A DNA stretch of 48,870 nt from Bacillus sp. cl95 (lineage in GTDB: Bacteria; Bacillota; Bacilli; Bacillales; Cytobacillaceae), in assembly GCF_900115925.1 (NCBI RefSeq), contig NZ_FOYF01000010.1:1-48870 (forward strand), in the 5' to 3' direction. Made by a program: the position numbers and the translations under genes. Position 1 is the stretch's first letter. Each line of letters opens with the position of its first letter. Shown piece by piece: positions 16,997-26,183 of the stretch. A model generated the notes under the pieces. The model was not told the DNA's origin. It made no database searches and saw only the letters and a list, made by a program, of their open reading frames with translations.

Positions 16997-18273
16997 TATT
17001 CTGTAGCTAATTTCTTTTCTTTTACTTCATTTAAATAAGCAATTGCTTTGGTTTCGTCGTACTGTTTTTCCCATTTTGAAAGTACGATTGTTGCTAGAGA
17101 GTTACCGACTACGTTTACAGCCGTTCTGGCCATATCAAGGATGCGGTCGATTCCTGCAATAAAGGCTAAACCTTCGACCGGAATACCAACTGTGCCAAGA
17201 GTCGCTAACAAGACTACGAACGACACACCTGGTACACCAGCAATCCCTTTAGAAGTGACCATTAGTACTAATAGTAATGAAATCTGTTGGGCAATCGTCA
17301 AATCGATATCATACATTTGTGCAATAAAAACTGCTGCCAGTGCCTGATATAAAGTAGAGCCATCTAAATTGAAAGAATAGCCAGTTGGAATGACGAAAGA
17401 CGTAATGGCTTTTGGACATCCAAAGCGTTCCATTTTTTCAATCAATTTTGGCAAGACTGTTTCTGAACTGGCAGTAGAATATGCAAGAATTAGTTCATCC
17501 TTCAAGATGGCGAACAAGTTGAAAATGTTGACTCCCACCATGCGGGCTACGATACCAAACACTACGACCGTAAAGAATAACATCGTCCCATAAACGGTAA
17601 TAACTAATTTGCTAAGTGGGATGAGTGACTCTAAACCGAACATGGAAACGGTAACGCCAATCAATGCGAACACACCGAATGGAGCAAATTTCATAATTTG
17701 ATTTGTTACGTAAAACATTGCGTCAGCAGTACCTTGGAAAAAGGCTAAAACAGGTTTGCCCTTTTCGCCAATCGCAGCGACACCCAATCCGAAAAATACA
17801 GAGAAAAAGATGATTGCAAGCATATCGCCACGCATTAAAGAATCGAACAGGTTTGCTGGTACAATGTTGACAAATGTATCAGCGAAGCTGTGGCTCTTCA
17901 CTTCTTCAGTCGTATTCATATAGGAGCTGATATCACCTTTACTTAGATTACCCATATCCACGCCAGAACCAGGTTGAAAAATGTTAGCTGCTAACAAACC
18001 AACGATAATGGCAACGGTTGTGATTATTTCAAAATAAAGAATCGTCTTACCGCCGAGCTTTCCGAGTTTCTTAATATCACCTACACCGGCCACACCAACG
18101 ATGATGCTTGAAACGACGATGGGAATAACAATCATCTTGATAAGACGGATGAAGATTGTACCAATAGGTTGTAAATAGGTTTGAACAGCGGGATTTCCAA
18201 AGAAAATCGCTCCAACAGCGATCCCTAAAATTAACCCGATTAGTATTTGCCATGCTAATCCAATTCTTTTCAA
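16996..18273 (-). CDS. Dicarboxylate/amino acid:cation symporter (GltP/GltT type)
   Basis: 425 residues of the DAACS family, which import glutamate, aspartate or C4-dicarboxylates with H+ or Na+. Diagnostic segments are the serine-rich reentrant loop YSTASSETVLPK (about 270), the NLDGSTLYQALAAVFIAQ motif (about 303), and the second hairpin with SKGIAGVPGVSF. About eight membrane helices are present. TTG at 18273 is used because AAAGGAATG precedes it and nothing better is in frame. It is closest in feel to B. subtilis GltT/GltP; the substrate is inferred. Confidence 0.92.
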   Translation of the reverse strand: MKRIGLAWQILIGLILGIAVGAIFFGNPAVQTYLQPIGTIFIRLIKMIVIPIVVSSIIVGVAGVGDIKKLGKLGGKTILYFEIITTVAIIVGLLAANIFQPGSGVDMGNLSKGDISSYMNTTEEVKSHSFADTFVNIVPANLFDSLMRGDMLAIIFFSVFFGLGVAAIGEKGKPVLAFFQGTADAMFYVTNQIMKFAPFGVFALIGVTVSMFGLESLIPLSKLVITVYGTMLFFTVVVFGIVARMVGVNIFNLFAILKDELILAYSTASSETVLPKLIEKMERFGCPKAITSFVIPTGYSFNLDGSTLYQALAAVFIAQMYDIDLTIAQQISLLLVLMVTSKGIAGVPGVSFVVLLATLGTVGIPVEGLAFIAGIDRILDMARTAVNVVGNSLATIVLSKWEKQYDETKAIAYLNEVKEKKLATE

Positions 18274-18578
18274 AAAATCATTCCTTTCGACATGTAACTA
18301 TCTTGTTCGCCAATTTTCTTATTACCCTACATACTAAGTTTTACACTTTATTATTGTCAAATAATAATATTTATCTGATATCCAAGAAAAATCTGCTATT
18401 TCAGATGAGCTTTAAGTGCTCTTTAAACAAAATTTCTTTTTTTCGTAGTATTGAATGGAAGAATAGGCAGGTTAATAAGAATGAATGACATCAAAGTTGG
18501 ATTTCGTTCAGCGAGGTCACTTAGGTATTTTGCCCAATAGTTTACCTCGCTTATTCTCTTGCTTTGGTAGAATGACAA
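18274..18578. other. Gene-free spacer upstream of the symporter
   Basis: About 300 nt, very A/T-rich, without a supportable reading frame. It should contain the symporter promoter on the minus strand, but no convincing -35/-10 pair stands out. A GCGAGGT/ACCTCGC inverted repeat with a 26-nt loop is at 18511-18550. Confidence 0.35.
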
Positions 18579-18606
18579 AGGGACTGCCGATATGTCGGCA
18601 GTCCCT
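18579..18606 (-). terminator. Terminator of dedA-type gene
   Basis: A perfect 12-bp stem AGGGACTGCCGA/TCGGCAGTCCCT with a 4-nt loop, just after the DedA stop on the minus strand. The T-tract is weak. Confidence 0.8.
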
Positions 18607-18611
18607 ATTGC

Positions 18612-19193
18612 TTATTTTTTCCTCTTGATAAGTAGATATATAATTCCTACTACTAGGGCGAATATAATGGCAGGAATGACATATGGGTGAGCTATTTCTT
18701 TAATATCAGCCCATCTTTCTCCTAGCACCGTCCCTAGATATAAAAAGAAAATCGTCCATGGAACAACAGCAGCTACTGTGTAGAGCGTGAATTTAGTTGC
18801 TGACATTTTCGCGATACCTGCGGGTATTGAAATGGCGTGCCTGACAACTGGGATGAAACGCGCTGAGAAAATGACACCCGCACCATATTTTTCAAACCAT
18901 GCTTCAGAAAGGTCGATTTGTTTCTTATTGATAAAAACATACTTGCCGTACTTTTCAAGAAACGGACGGCCTCCATAATATCCTGCCCAATATAAGAAGA
19001 GTTGAGCAAGTGTTCCCCCAATGGTACCAGCAATCACAGCTCCAGGAAAACTGATGATTCCCTTTGAAATCATATAGCCTCCATAGCCGAGAACAATTTC
19101 ACTTGGAATGATTTCAATCATAAGGCCAATTGCGATTCCAAAGTATCCGAGATCAGAGAGAGCCATTAGAATAGACATTACAAATTCTTTCAT
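18612..19193 (-). CDS. DedA/VTT-family membrane protein
   Basis: 193 residues with four to five hydrophobic segments. The family signature is clear: IEIIPSEIVLGYGGYM near the N-terminus, and the conserved arginine helix FSARFIPVVRHAISIPAGI (about 111-129). DedA proteins act as lipid (polyprenyl or phospholipid) flippases or scramblases in the membrane. The ATG follows AGGTGG. It is transcribed alone between two terminators. The specific lipid is not determinable. Confidence 0.92.
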   Translation of the reverse strand: MKEFVMSILMALSDLGYFGIAIGLMIEIIPSEIVLGYGGYMISKGIISFPGAVIAGTIGGTLAQLFLYWAGYYGGRPFLEKYGKYVFINKKQIDLSEAWFEKYGAGVIFSARFIPVVRHAISIPAGIAKMSATKFTLYTVAAVVPWTIFFLYLGTVLGERWADIKEIAHPYVIPAIIFALVVGIIYLLIKRKK

Positions 19194-19289
19194 ATTCCAC
19201 CTGCACTTTGAATGATTTGTCCATCATATCTTAACATAATCAAAATATGATAGGAAAGCAGAGACAATTCCATAATTTTAGACGAGCAA

Positions 19290-19326
19290 GAAAAAGCCAC
19301 CGGTTCAATCACCGGTGGTTTTTCGC
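19290..19326. terminator. Terminator of the mechanosensitive channel gene
   Basis: AAAAAGCCACCGGT pairs with ACCGGTGGTTTTT. On the minus strand it follows the gene at 19348, and its symmetry would let it work in both directions. Confidence 0.9.
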
Positions 19327-19347
19327 ATTCCTCGAGAGTTTTTATTT

Positions 19348-20982
19348 TTATACTTCAGTATTTGGATCGTTTGGTTGATAGTTAACCGGGTTATTTGGAT
19401 TAAATTGGCTAGTCTGCTTGTTAATAGTAGGATCTGTCTTTGTTTGTGCAAAATTCGCCTGTGTTGTATCTACTGTTGTTTCCTCAATTTTTTGATCGAG
19501 TCTTTCTAAATACTTACGTGCAAATTCTTTTCCGCCAAGACCAAATGACAATCCAAATGCAAGAGCCAAGCCACCAAGAATCAGGATGAAGGCAGCGTTA
19601 ACGATTGATGCAGCTACTCCAAGTTGGTCCAGGGCCATGAAAATGGAGATAGCAATAATCGCATATTTAGCAACGGATGAAAGAAGAGTGAAGTGAGGTC
19701 CTTGTAAGACACTTTCCAAAAGCTTCTTTACCAGATTTCCTAGGAATAGACCAACTGTAATGATGACTACAGCGGCAAATACGTTAGGAAGGTATGCAAT
19801 TACCCCTGTTGCAAGTGTTACTAAGAAATCAAGCTTCACGTTGTTTAACGCTTCAACTACAAAGAGCATAACAATGAATATTTGTGCAATATAACCAACC
19901 ATTTTTGAAAAGCTGATATTTGTTGCTGTCGTTGAATTTGGTTTCTTTATGCCCATACCATGGAAGAATGAGTTGAAACCAATGCGATCTAGTAAACCAG
20001 TAACAAATTTATTCACCCATTTACCAAGCCATAATCCAATAAGGACAAGAAGGATAGCTACTGCGATGTTTGGAAGCATTGTTAAAATATCATTTAACAT
20101 GGCAACTGCTGGTTCAGAAATACCTTTTAAATCTAAGCGTTCTAAAGCTGTAATGACGGTTGGAATAAGGATAAGTACAAATACGATTGTACCAATAATC
20201 GAAGAAAGGCTTGTACCTTCAAATAATTTTTTCATTCCAAAACGTTCAACAAGTTTTTCCGTACCAATCGTTTGTAGGAAGTTTGTGACAAGATCACGAA
20301 CAAGCTTCGCTACGAACCAGCCTACAAAGAGAATCAATGCAGCTGCAAATAATTTTGGTAAGAAACCTAAGATATTCTCAAGCATGTTAGAGAAAGGACC
20401 TGATATACCATCGATGTTAAGAGCGGCCAAAACACCTGGTAAGAATAATAAAATCACAAGATAGAATGCAATTTTTGCAACTTTATCAACGAGTGTTGAA
20501 GGATCTTGGTTATTCTTAGTTACATTCAACTTATTAAACATTTGATGCATTTTTAAAGTCTTGCCTGTTTTCTTGATGATAAAGCTTAATGCTGTAGCGA
20601 TAAGCCAAGCGATTAATAAGATAAGAGCAGCTTTTAGAATGCTAGGAACTGCGGCAGTAATCGATGATAGCATGCTGACTAACGGTGTGGCGATAATGTT
20701 TAAATCTAAAATGTTAAAGAACAAGATGAAGACAAAAGCTAGAAGTAGGAAATAGATAATTTTACTGATAATCTTTTCTGAAGAGTATTTGCGATTCGGG
20801 TTCGTATTTGAAAATAGACGGTTATCCAGATTAGTCTTTTTCAATGCCTTATAAACACCTTTTTCAATTACCTTGGCAATAAGCCATCCTACAAATAATA
20901 CAAGTAAAGCAATCAATAGATCAGGCAATTTATATATAAATTGATCCCAACCATCCCAGTAACGATTATTTTCCAAATTCAT
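19348..20982 (-). CDS. Mechanosensitive ion channel family protein with repeated TM helices (CmpX-like)
   Basis: 544 residues. It contains about five copies of the conserved TM_helix segment (pattern AL-L-GW-AK-V): LVLFVGWLIAKVIEKG (about 32), LLIAWLIATALSFIIKK (120), ALILFVGWFVAKLVRDL (220), VLIGLWLGKWVNKFV (315) and IITVGLFLGNLVKKLL (410). An MscS-like end, ALAFGLSFGLGGKEFAR, lies near 480. The last 50 residues are Thr/Asn/Gln/Pro-rich and probably unstructured. It is likely a membrane tension or envelope-stress channel. A good AGAAGGAGTG precedes the ATG. Confidence 0.88.
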   Translation of the reverse strand: MNLENNRYWDGWDQFIYKLPDLLIALLVLFVGWLIAKVIEKGVYKALKKTNLDNRLFSNTNPNRKYSSEKIISKIIYFLLLAFVFILFFNILDLNIIATPLVSMLSSITAAVPSILKAALILLIAWLIATALSFIIKKTGKTLKMHQMFNKLNVTKNNQDPSTLVDKVAKIAFYLVILLFLPGVLAALNIDGISGPFSNMLENILGFLPKLFAAALILFVGWFVAKLVRDLVTNFLQTIGTEKLVERFGMKKLFEGTSLSSIIGTIVFVLILIPTVITALERLDLKGISEPAVAMLNDILTMLPNIAVAILLVLIGLWLGKWVNKFVTGLLDRIGFNSFFHGMGIKKPNSTTATNISFSKMVGYIAQIFIVMLFVVEALNNVKLDFLVTLATGVIAYLPNVFAAVVIITVGLFLGNLVKKLLESVLQGPHFTLLSSVAKYAIIAISIFMALDQLGVAASIVNAAFILILGGLALAFGLSFGLGGKEFARKYLERLDQKIEETTVDTTQANFAQTKTDPTINKQTSQFNPNNPVNYQPNDPNTEV

Positions 20983-21187
20983 ACACTCCTTCTGAAGACT
21001 GTTTGTAAGCTTACTTAGACATTGATATACCCAGAAGGAAAACGGCTAAACTGCATATATTATTTTGGTTTTCTTAAAAGACGATAAAAATCTACAAGAA
21101 CGGATATACATAATTATCTTGTTTAGTGATGGTAAAGATATTGGTATAGGTAAGAATAAAAAGCGACAGCATGGGAGGGCAATTTTT

Positions 21188-22111
21188 ATGAAGAAATATC
21201 AAAGGGCAATGCTCATTTATAATGGAAATGCAGGTCAAGGAGATTTAGAAAAGACGTTAAGTGCTTGTGTTCCAACCCTTCTGGCCCATCTGCCACATCT
21301 GCTTATACTGCAAACAACTGAAAAGAATGAAGCAAAAAAATTATGCGAGCAATACGGGGAAGAGATGGATTTAGTGATTGTACTTGGAGGAGACGGAACT
21401 CTACATGAGTGTGTAAATGGATTAGCTAATCTTGAGAAAAGACCTGTCATTGCTTTGCTTCCGGGTGGAACGTGTAATGATTTTAGCAGGGCCCTTGGTA
21501 TGTCCCAAAACCTCAAAAAAGCGGCAGAAGAAATATTGTCAGGTGAAGTTGTGCCGGTAGATGTTATGCAAGTGAATGAGGATTTCTTTCTGAATTTTTG
21601 GGGGATAGGTCTCGTCGCAGAAACGTCCACGAATATCGACGATGCAGAAAAAGCTTTATGGGGAAAAATGAGTTATTACTTGAGTGCCATTCGTACAATT
21701 AGACAAATGGATCCATTTTATTATTCGATTCAATGCGATGGTGAACGAATCGAAGGGGAAGCAGTCATGATACTAGTGGCAAACGGCAACTTCATTGGAG
21801 CAAAGGGTCTACCGTTTAAGGGAATCAGTTATGATGATGGCATGGCCAACCTTTTTATAATCAAAAATACAAATTTAACATTATTAAAAGAATTACTGCT
21901 TACAGATGTAACAGCTGACGATGATAGTCTGGCTAATGAAGTGATGCATTTCTGTGGTCAAGAATTGATTGTGGAAACTGATTCTCCTATGACTGCAGAT
22001 ACTGATGGAGAAGTTTACATGAAAACACCAGCTATCATCAAGGCAAAGAAACATCATTTGCGCATGATCAAGCCGGTGGTTGAAATTTCACAGATAAACG
22101 TTCTCGCTTAG
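21188..22111 (+). CDS. Diacylglycerol/lipid kinase family protein (YegS/BmrU-like)
   Basis: 307 residues of the DAGK catalytic superfamily. The ATP-binding loop is VLGGDGTLHECVNGL (about 64-78), followed by LLPGGTCNDFSRALG (about 92-106). The C-terminal beta domain has IGAKGLPFKGISYDDG and LIVETDSPMTADTDGE. ATG 21188 is chosen because GGGAGGGC precedes it; the open frame back to 21065 has no support. It phosphorylates a lipid substrate at the membrane. It resembles BmrU/YtlR rather than the essential DgkB, but the substrate is unproven. Confidence 0.9.
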   Translation: MKKYQRAMLIYNGNAGQGDLEKTLSACVPTLLAHLPHLLILQTTEKNEAKKLCEQYGEEMDLVIVLGGDGTLHECVNGLANLEKRPVIALLPGGTCNDFSRALGMSQNLKKAAEEILSGEVVPVDVMQVNEDFFLNFWGIGLVAETSTNIDDAEKALWGKMSYYLSAIRTIRQMDPFYYSIQCDGERIEGEAVMILVANGNFIGAKGLPFKGISYDDGMANLFIIKNTNLTLLKELLLTDVTADDDSLANEVMHFCGQELIVETDSPMTADTDGEVYMKTPAIIKAKKHHLRMIKPVVEISQINVLA

Positions 22112-22147
22112 CTCTATTTTTAAACGTGCTGAAGAGTCGGTAAATAA

Positions 22148-22621
22148 TTAGGTAAAGGATTCTATATACTTAAGTCTCTTTACTGTCATATCCATCAACA
22201 ATTTGTGATTTAGAGATTTTGCCATGTCTAGCATTAAACGAAGTACCTTCAGAATGCCGGTTCGATATCCGTTCTTTATCGCATTCTGGTCACACTTGAT
22301 TTCGGCTTCTATAGAAACCTCGCCCTTAAGGACTGGGTGATGGATGTGCCCCAGTTCATGAAACAAAATGGCCTCTTTGATGTCTTCTTCAGAACAAAAT
22401 GTTTCATAATCGAAAACCACGATAAACTTTTCGTATTCAGGATCCAAGGAATCAAAGCATAAGGTTAAAACGCGGCTATCGATGTTCCAAAGTTCTAGCC
22501 AGTTTTCATCTGTTAACCCAAAGGCACGTAAAACCGCTTTTTTATCTTCAAAAATGGCTACTTTCCCCGACAGTTGATATTTTCGCTCATCAAGCACTTC
22601 ACATAAGCAAATCAATGTCAT
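22148..22621 (-). CDS. Putative small zinc metallopeptidase (HELGH)
   Basis: 157 residues of unrecognised family. FHELGHIHHPV (about 87-97) contains the zinc-binding HExxH (His88, His92). Downstream, EAEIKCDQNAI (about 105-115) resembles the third-ligand helix E..AD..A of gluzincin peptidases. There is no signal peptide or membrane segment, so it would act in the cytoplasm, as ImmA/IrrE-type regulators do. Here, though, no helix-turn-helix or phage gene is near. The ATG follows AAGGGGA. It is convergent with the lipid kinase gene. The function is inferred from the motif only. Confidence 0.72.
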   Translation of the reverse strand: MTLICLCEVLDERKYQLSGKVAIFEDKKAVLRAFGLTDENWLELWNIDSRVLTLCFDSLDPEYEKFIVVFDYETFCSEEDIKEAILFHELGHIHHPVLKGEVSIEAEIKCDQNAIKNGYRTGILKVLRLMLDMAKSLNHKLLMDMTVKRLKYIESFT

Positions 22622-22876
22622 TCCCCTTTACAAGTTAATCTCTGTTGGCGATGGAATGGAACAGTTCTAATTAGTTCAATTTATGTCCAAATCAATTTTT
22701 TTAAGACATGTATTGCGAAATAAACATGGTGTCATACACTGCGGGTTCAACTTAGCTTATATTTATGAAGGGATTTCCTTACTTCTAGGAATTGGAAGTT
22801 ATAAATTGGTGTATTTTACAGAAAAATGGGGAATGATATCGCATATACACAGTTTGTGGGAACAGAGGTGGCAAGG

Positions 22877-23017
22877 ATGGAGAACAACTATGAACACCTT
22901 TTATTTATAAAAGAGTTAGGTCGTCTAATAGAGGATTACGTTAACTGTTTCGATTCGAGGGTCAAAAGTGAAATTTTTAAAGATATCAAATTGCTGGGCA
23001 AGGCAATTGACCATTAA
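22877..23017 (+). CDS. Hypothetical small protein (46 aa)
   Basis: An open frame of 46 residues starting MENNYEHLLFIKELGRLIED and ending LLGKAIDH, predicted as two amphipathic helices. AGAGGTGG 5-8 nt before ATG 22877 is a good ribosome binding site. The earlier in-frame ATG at 22826 lacks one. A strong terminator follows within 30 nt. No family is recognised. Confidence 0.55.
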   Translation: MENNYEHLLFIKELGRLIEDYVNCFDSRVKSEIFKDIKLLGKAIDH

Positions 23018-23042
23018 TTAACTACTCAAAATAAAAATAATA

Positions 23043-23078
23043 AAACCGTCTGGTGGAATCCAGACGGTTTCTTTTTTG
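23043..23078 (+). terminator. Strong terminator
   Basis: A perfect 11-bp stem AAACCGTCTGG/CCAGACGGTTT followed by CT6. It ends the 46-residue gene. Confidence 0.9.
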
Positions 23079-23089
23079 GAACAATGATG

Positions 23090-23136
23090 ATTGGAGTGCC
23101 TGGAACGGAAATCAACAACCAAGATTAACAGAGCCT
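23090..23136. repeat. Right-end remnant of the MITE-like family
   Basis: GATTGGAGTGCCTGGAACG...AATCAACAACCAAG..TTAACAGAGCCT matches the right end of the element at 29744-30045. It sits just beyond the stop of the RodA-type gene. Confidence 0.7.
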
Positions 23137-23140
23137 TGTT

Positions 23141-24331
23141 TTAAAAGGATGCACCTACGAGGGGCTTTGATGAAAACATATAGTTCTTATGATGGTAGCG
23201 AATGCTGTATATCAGTCCCATTGCAAACATATTTCCCATTAATGAACTGCCTCCGTAACTGATAAATGGAAGCGGAATGCCTGTAATCGGTAAAACTTGA
23301 ATCGTCATTCCGATATTCTGAAAGACGTGAAAAGTAATCATGCTGATGACCCCGGCACAAATATAAGTATTGAAGGGATCGTTCGTATCTAAAGCTGTTT
23401 TCGTCAAATGGAAAATTAATAAGAAAAATAGGCTAATGACAAAGGCGCCGCCTACAAAACCGTATTCCTCCCCAATCACACTGAAGATAAAATCAGTATG
23501 ACTTTCGGGAATATAAACTTCTCTGCCATTGAATCCTTTGCCTGTCATCATTCCCGAACCTATTGCCTGCATGGATTTTACAAGATGATAACCAGAACTG
23601 CTACCGTGGTTTTGTGGGTCAATCCAAGAATATATTCGATTAAATTGATAGGTCTTGACTCCAAGAGACTTTTCAAGAAGGTTAGGCATCCAAATAACAA
23701 GGTAAAGAATGAATCCTGCTATTGTCGCACCAAATCCATAAAGAGGGAAAATAATCTTCCACGAAATTCCCGATACCAATATCATCCCAGTAAGTATGGA
23801 AATGATCACAAGTGCGGTTCCGAGATCCGGCTGTTTCATGATGAGGCCAAGTGGCAAAGCTGTAGCGAAGCCTAATTTACATAATAAGATGAAATCTTTT
23901 CGAAGGGACTTTTCTTGGTGATATTCATGATGAGAGGAAATAATCTTGCCTAAAGTGATGATCAAGAAGACTTTAATGAACTCCGAAGGTTGTATAGAAC
24001 CGATTCCTTTTAAAATAAACCAGCTTTTCGCACCATTTCGTACAGGTGCAATGCTTTCTGGTGCTACAATTAATACCAATAAGAGAAAGATTCCAAATCC
24101 GTAAAAAGTCCAGCTAAGTCGTTTAAATTGTTCACTATCAAATAGAAGTGAAAACGCGATGATTCCTGCTCCGACTACATACCAGAAGACTTGCTTCATA
24201 AGGAAGTTTTCCTCGTACTGAGCAGCTGCTTGAGCACTATAAATCGCAGCACAACTAACCAAAAAAAAGAGAAATAAAATGAGCGTTAAACTCCAGTCAA
24301 ATTTATCAAGGGTTTTTTCTGTCTTTTCCAC
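23141..24331 (-). CDS. FtsW/RodA/SpoVE-family peptidoglycan glycosyltransferase
   Basis: About 396 residues of a SEDS-family polytopic membrane protein with about ten hydrophobic segments. It polymerises lipid II together with a class B PBP. Diagnostic segments are NGAKSWFILKGIGSIQPSEF, MKQPDLGTALVI, the large loop with GSGMMTGKGFNG and PESHTDFIFSVIGEE, and the C-terminal ITGIPLPFISYGGSSL. The GTG at 24331 has AGGTGA upstream. A longer frame from ATG 24361 lacks a ribosome binding site. It is isolated from divisome genes, more RodA-like than FtsW-like. Which growth process it serves is unknown. Confidence 0.9.
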   Translation of the reverse strand: MEKTEKTLDKFDWSLTLILFLFFLVSCAAIYSAQAAAQYEENFLMKQVFWYVVGAGIIAFSLLFDSEQFKRLSWTFYGFGIFLLLVLIVAPESIAPVRNGAKSWFILKGIGSIQPSEFIKVFLIITLGKIISSHHEYHQEKSLRKDFILLCKLGFATALPLGLIMKQPDLGTALVIISILTGMILVSGISWKIIFPLYGFGATIAGFILYLVIWMPNLLEKSLGVKTYQFNRIYSWIDPQNHGSSSGYHLVKSMQAIGSGMMTGKGFNGREVYIPESHTDFIFSVIGEEYGFVGGAFVISLFFLLIFHLTKTALDTNDPFNTYICAGVISMITFHVFQNIGMTIQVLPITGIPLPFISYGGSSLMGNMFAMGLIYSIRYHHKNYMFSSKPLVGASF

Positions 24332-24480
24332 CAATCTCACCTGCCTACAACTTACATCCATCTATATCTTCATGCTATCAAACAAACGAAGATTTTTCAT
24401 CCAAAATTTAACACAGAATAAATTCTTCACTCTATAAGACGAGGATGCCGAACAATTTGTTTCAAACTAGGTAAAATTGC

Positions 24481-24524
24481 CAGTGCCTGGAGCGCAAATT
24501 AACAGGCATGTTAATCAGAGTCTG
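24481..24524. repeat. Right-end remnant of the MITE-like family
   Basis: CAGTGCCTGGAGCGCAAATT, then AACAGGCATGTTAATCAGAG, is a degraded right end of the family, downstream of mgtE. Confidence 0.6.
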
Positions 24525-24533
24525 ATAAAACAA

Positions 24534-24565
24534 AAAAACGCGAATTCCAATTGGAATCGCGTTTT
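24534..24565 (-). terminator. mgtE terminator
   Basis: On the minus strand AAAACGCGATTCC pairs with GGAATTCGCGTTTT around AATT (one bulge), followed by a T-run. It begins at the mgtE stop codon. Confidence 0.9.
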
Positions 24566-25922
24566 ACATAAGATAGTTGATGAACATTGTGGCGATGCCA
24601 AAATACGTTACTAATGAAAAAATATCATTCAAAGTGGTAATGAACGGACCTGATGCTACTGCTGGGTCAATTTTTATTTTATAAAGAATGAGGGGGATAA
24701 TTGTACCTGCTAATGTACCAATAATCAGCGTCAAGAATAGGGAAAAGCCGACGACAAGTCCTAAAACTGGGTTACCTTGCCAAAAGTAGGCGATCATACT
24801 GATCAGTATTCCGCACGTGATGCCAATGATTAATCCAACGCCAAATTCACGTCCAATGAGTTTCATGATTACTTTTTTATCAATATCATGAGTGATAAGT
24901 CCACGGACAACTACAGCAAGCGATTGTGTCCCGGTATTTCCTGTCATTCCCGAAATCATCGGCATGAAAAATGTCAGTGCGACAACTTTTTTTAATGTAT
25001 CTCCATAACTGCTAATGATTTGACCCGATATAAGGCCTATAAAAAGTAAAAGAATGAGCCAAGGAAGACGGCGATAAGCAGCCACCCAAGCCTTTGTTTC
25101 AAAATCGATAGACTTACCAGACGCAGAAAGCTTTTCAATATCTTCGTTTGCTTCTTGGATGACGATGTCGATGATATCATCGACGGTAACAATACCTACA
25201 AGAACATTTTCATCATCAACGACCGGAATTGCCAGGAAATCGTAGCGTTCTGTCATACGCGCTACCTCTTCTTGGTCTGTTGTGACTGTAACAGATAGGA
25301 CACGTTCATACATAATGTTACGAATGATTTCATCTGGATCAGCAACGAGTAAATCTCGATAGGAAACAACGCCAACTAGCTTGCGATCTCCATCTATGAC
25401 ATATAAGTAATTCAACGTCTCTGCAAATTCAACAAATGATTTGAGTTTATCGACCGCTTCGCGAACGGTATAGTAGTTTCTAATCCAGACGAAACGATTC
25501 GTCATGATCCTACCGGCAGTTTCAGGTGGGTAATTCATAATGTCCTGGACGATTTTAGACTCTTCTTTTTTCATTCCAGCCAATAGAGAAGAGATTTTTT
25601 CTGGAGATAACTCCTCCAAAAGGGAAGCGAGATCATCATTGTCCATTAAGTCCAAGACCTTACCGGACTTTTCAATTCCAAGCTTGTTTAACACTTCAAG
25701 CTGCTCTTCTTTATCTAATTCCTGCATTAAGTCTGCAAGCAAATCGATGTTGAGGAACAAGAGGAAGCGGATTTTATGCTTATGAGGTAGATTTTCATAT
25801 ATTTTAGCAACATCATATGGTTGTAACTCGTCGAGAATCGTCTGAAAGTCTTTTCGTTTGTTCTCTTTAAGTGCTTTGATTGTATATAAAGTAATTTGAT
25901 CTTCAGTCATATTTTTTATCAT
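24564..25922 (-). CDS. mgtE: Magnesium transporter MgtE
   Basis: 452 residues. Order of domains: MgtE N-terminal superhelical domain (about 10-125, LQPYDVAKIYENLP), tandem CBS domains (about 130-255, YLYVIDGDRKLVGVVSYRDL and VDDENVLVGIVTVDDIIDIV) and five membrane helices (about 285-450). The pore motif is MISGMTGNTGTQSLAVVVRG. The cytosolic domains sense Mg2+ and close the channel. ATG 25922 follows GAGAGGAGCG. A longer open frame to 25991 reads through the 5' UTR hairpin and is rejected. No ykoK M-box was seen upstream. Confidence 0.94.
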   Translation of the reverse strand: MIKNMTEDQITLYTIKALKENKRKDFQTILDELQPYDVAKIYENLPHKHKIRFLLFLNIDLLADLMQELDKEEQLEVLNKLGIEKSGKVLDLMDNDDLASLLEELSPEKISSLLAGMKKEESKIVQDIMNYPPETAGRIMTNRFVWIRNYYTVREAVDKLKSFVEFAETLNYLYVIDGDRKLVGVVSYRDLLVADPDEIIRNIMYERVLSVTVTTDQEEVARMTERYDFLAIPVVDDENVLVGIVTVDDIIDIVIQEANEDIEKLSASGKSIDFETKAWVAAYRRLPWLILLLFIGLISGQIISSYGDTLKKVVALTFFMPMISGMTGNTGTQSLAVVVRGLITHDIDKKVIMKLIGREFGVGLIIGITCGILISMIAYFWQGNPVLGLVVGFSLFLTLIIGTLAGTIIPLILYKIKIDPAVASGPFITTLNDIFSLVTYFGIATMFINYLM

Positions 25923-25939
25923 TTTTGTCACGCTCCTCT

Positions 25940-25962
25940 CAGACGGGGCGTTTTCCCGTTTG
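25940..25962 (-). promoter_or_regulatory. Hairpin abutting the mgtE ribosome binding site
   Basis: In the mgtE mRNA, CAAACGGG pairs with CCCGTCTG around a 7-nt loop. The stem is immediately followed by AGAGGAG, the ribosome binding site. Upstream, TTTAAA with a 17-bp spacer and TATAAT gives a probable promoter ending near 25975. Confidence 0.5.
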
Positions 25963-26183
25963 TGACCACCTTCATTATATGAAAAGCGCACAGTTTTTTA
26001 AATGCTTCGGGAAAAAATAAAAGCCTAAGAAAGTATATTAAAAAAATAAGAGGACGAAAAGAAAAAAACTTATTTGTAATCGACTTGTAAAAAGATATAT
26101 TTCCTGTTTTTTGATAGAATAAGGAGTGTTGAGTTGAAGAAGAACAGTTTTCGAGAAAGCTGTTAAGGGACGGGGGTAACAGT

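Noticed and set aside
18252..18488. 78-codon plus-strand frame
   Set aside because: It begins inside the symporter gene on the other strand; no ribosome binding site, low-complexity A/T sequence.
22683..22910. 75-codon open frame overlapping the 46-residue gene
   Set aside because: No ribosome binding site, unusual composition, and it conflicts with the better-supported frame starting at 22877.
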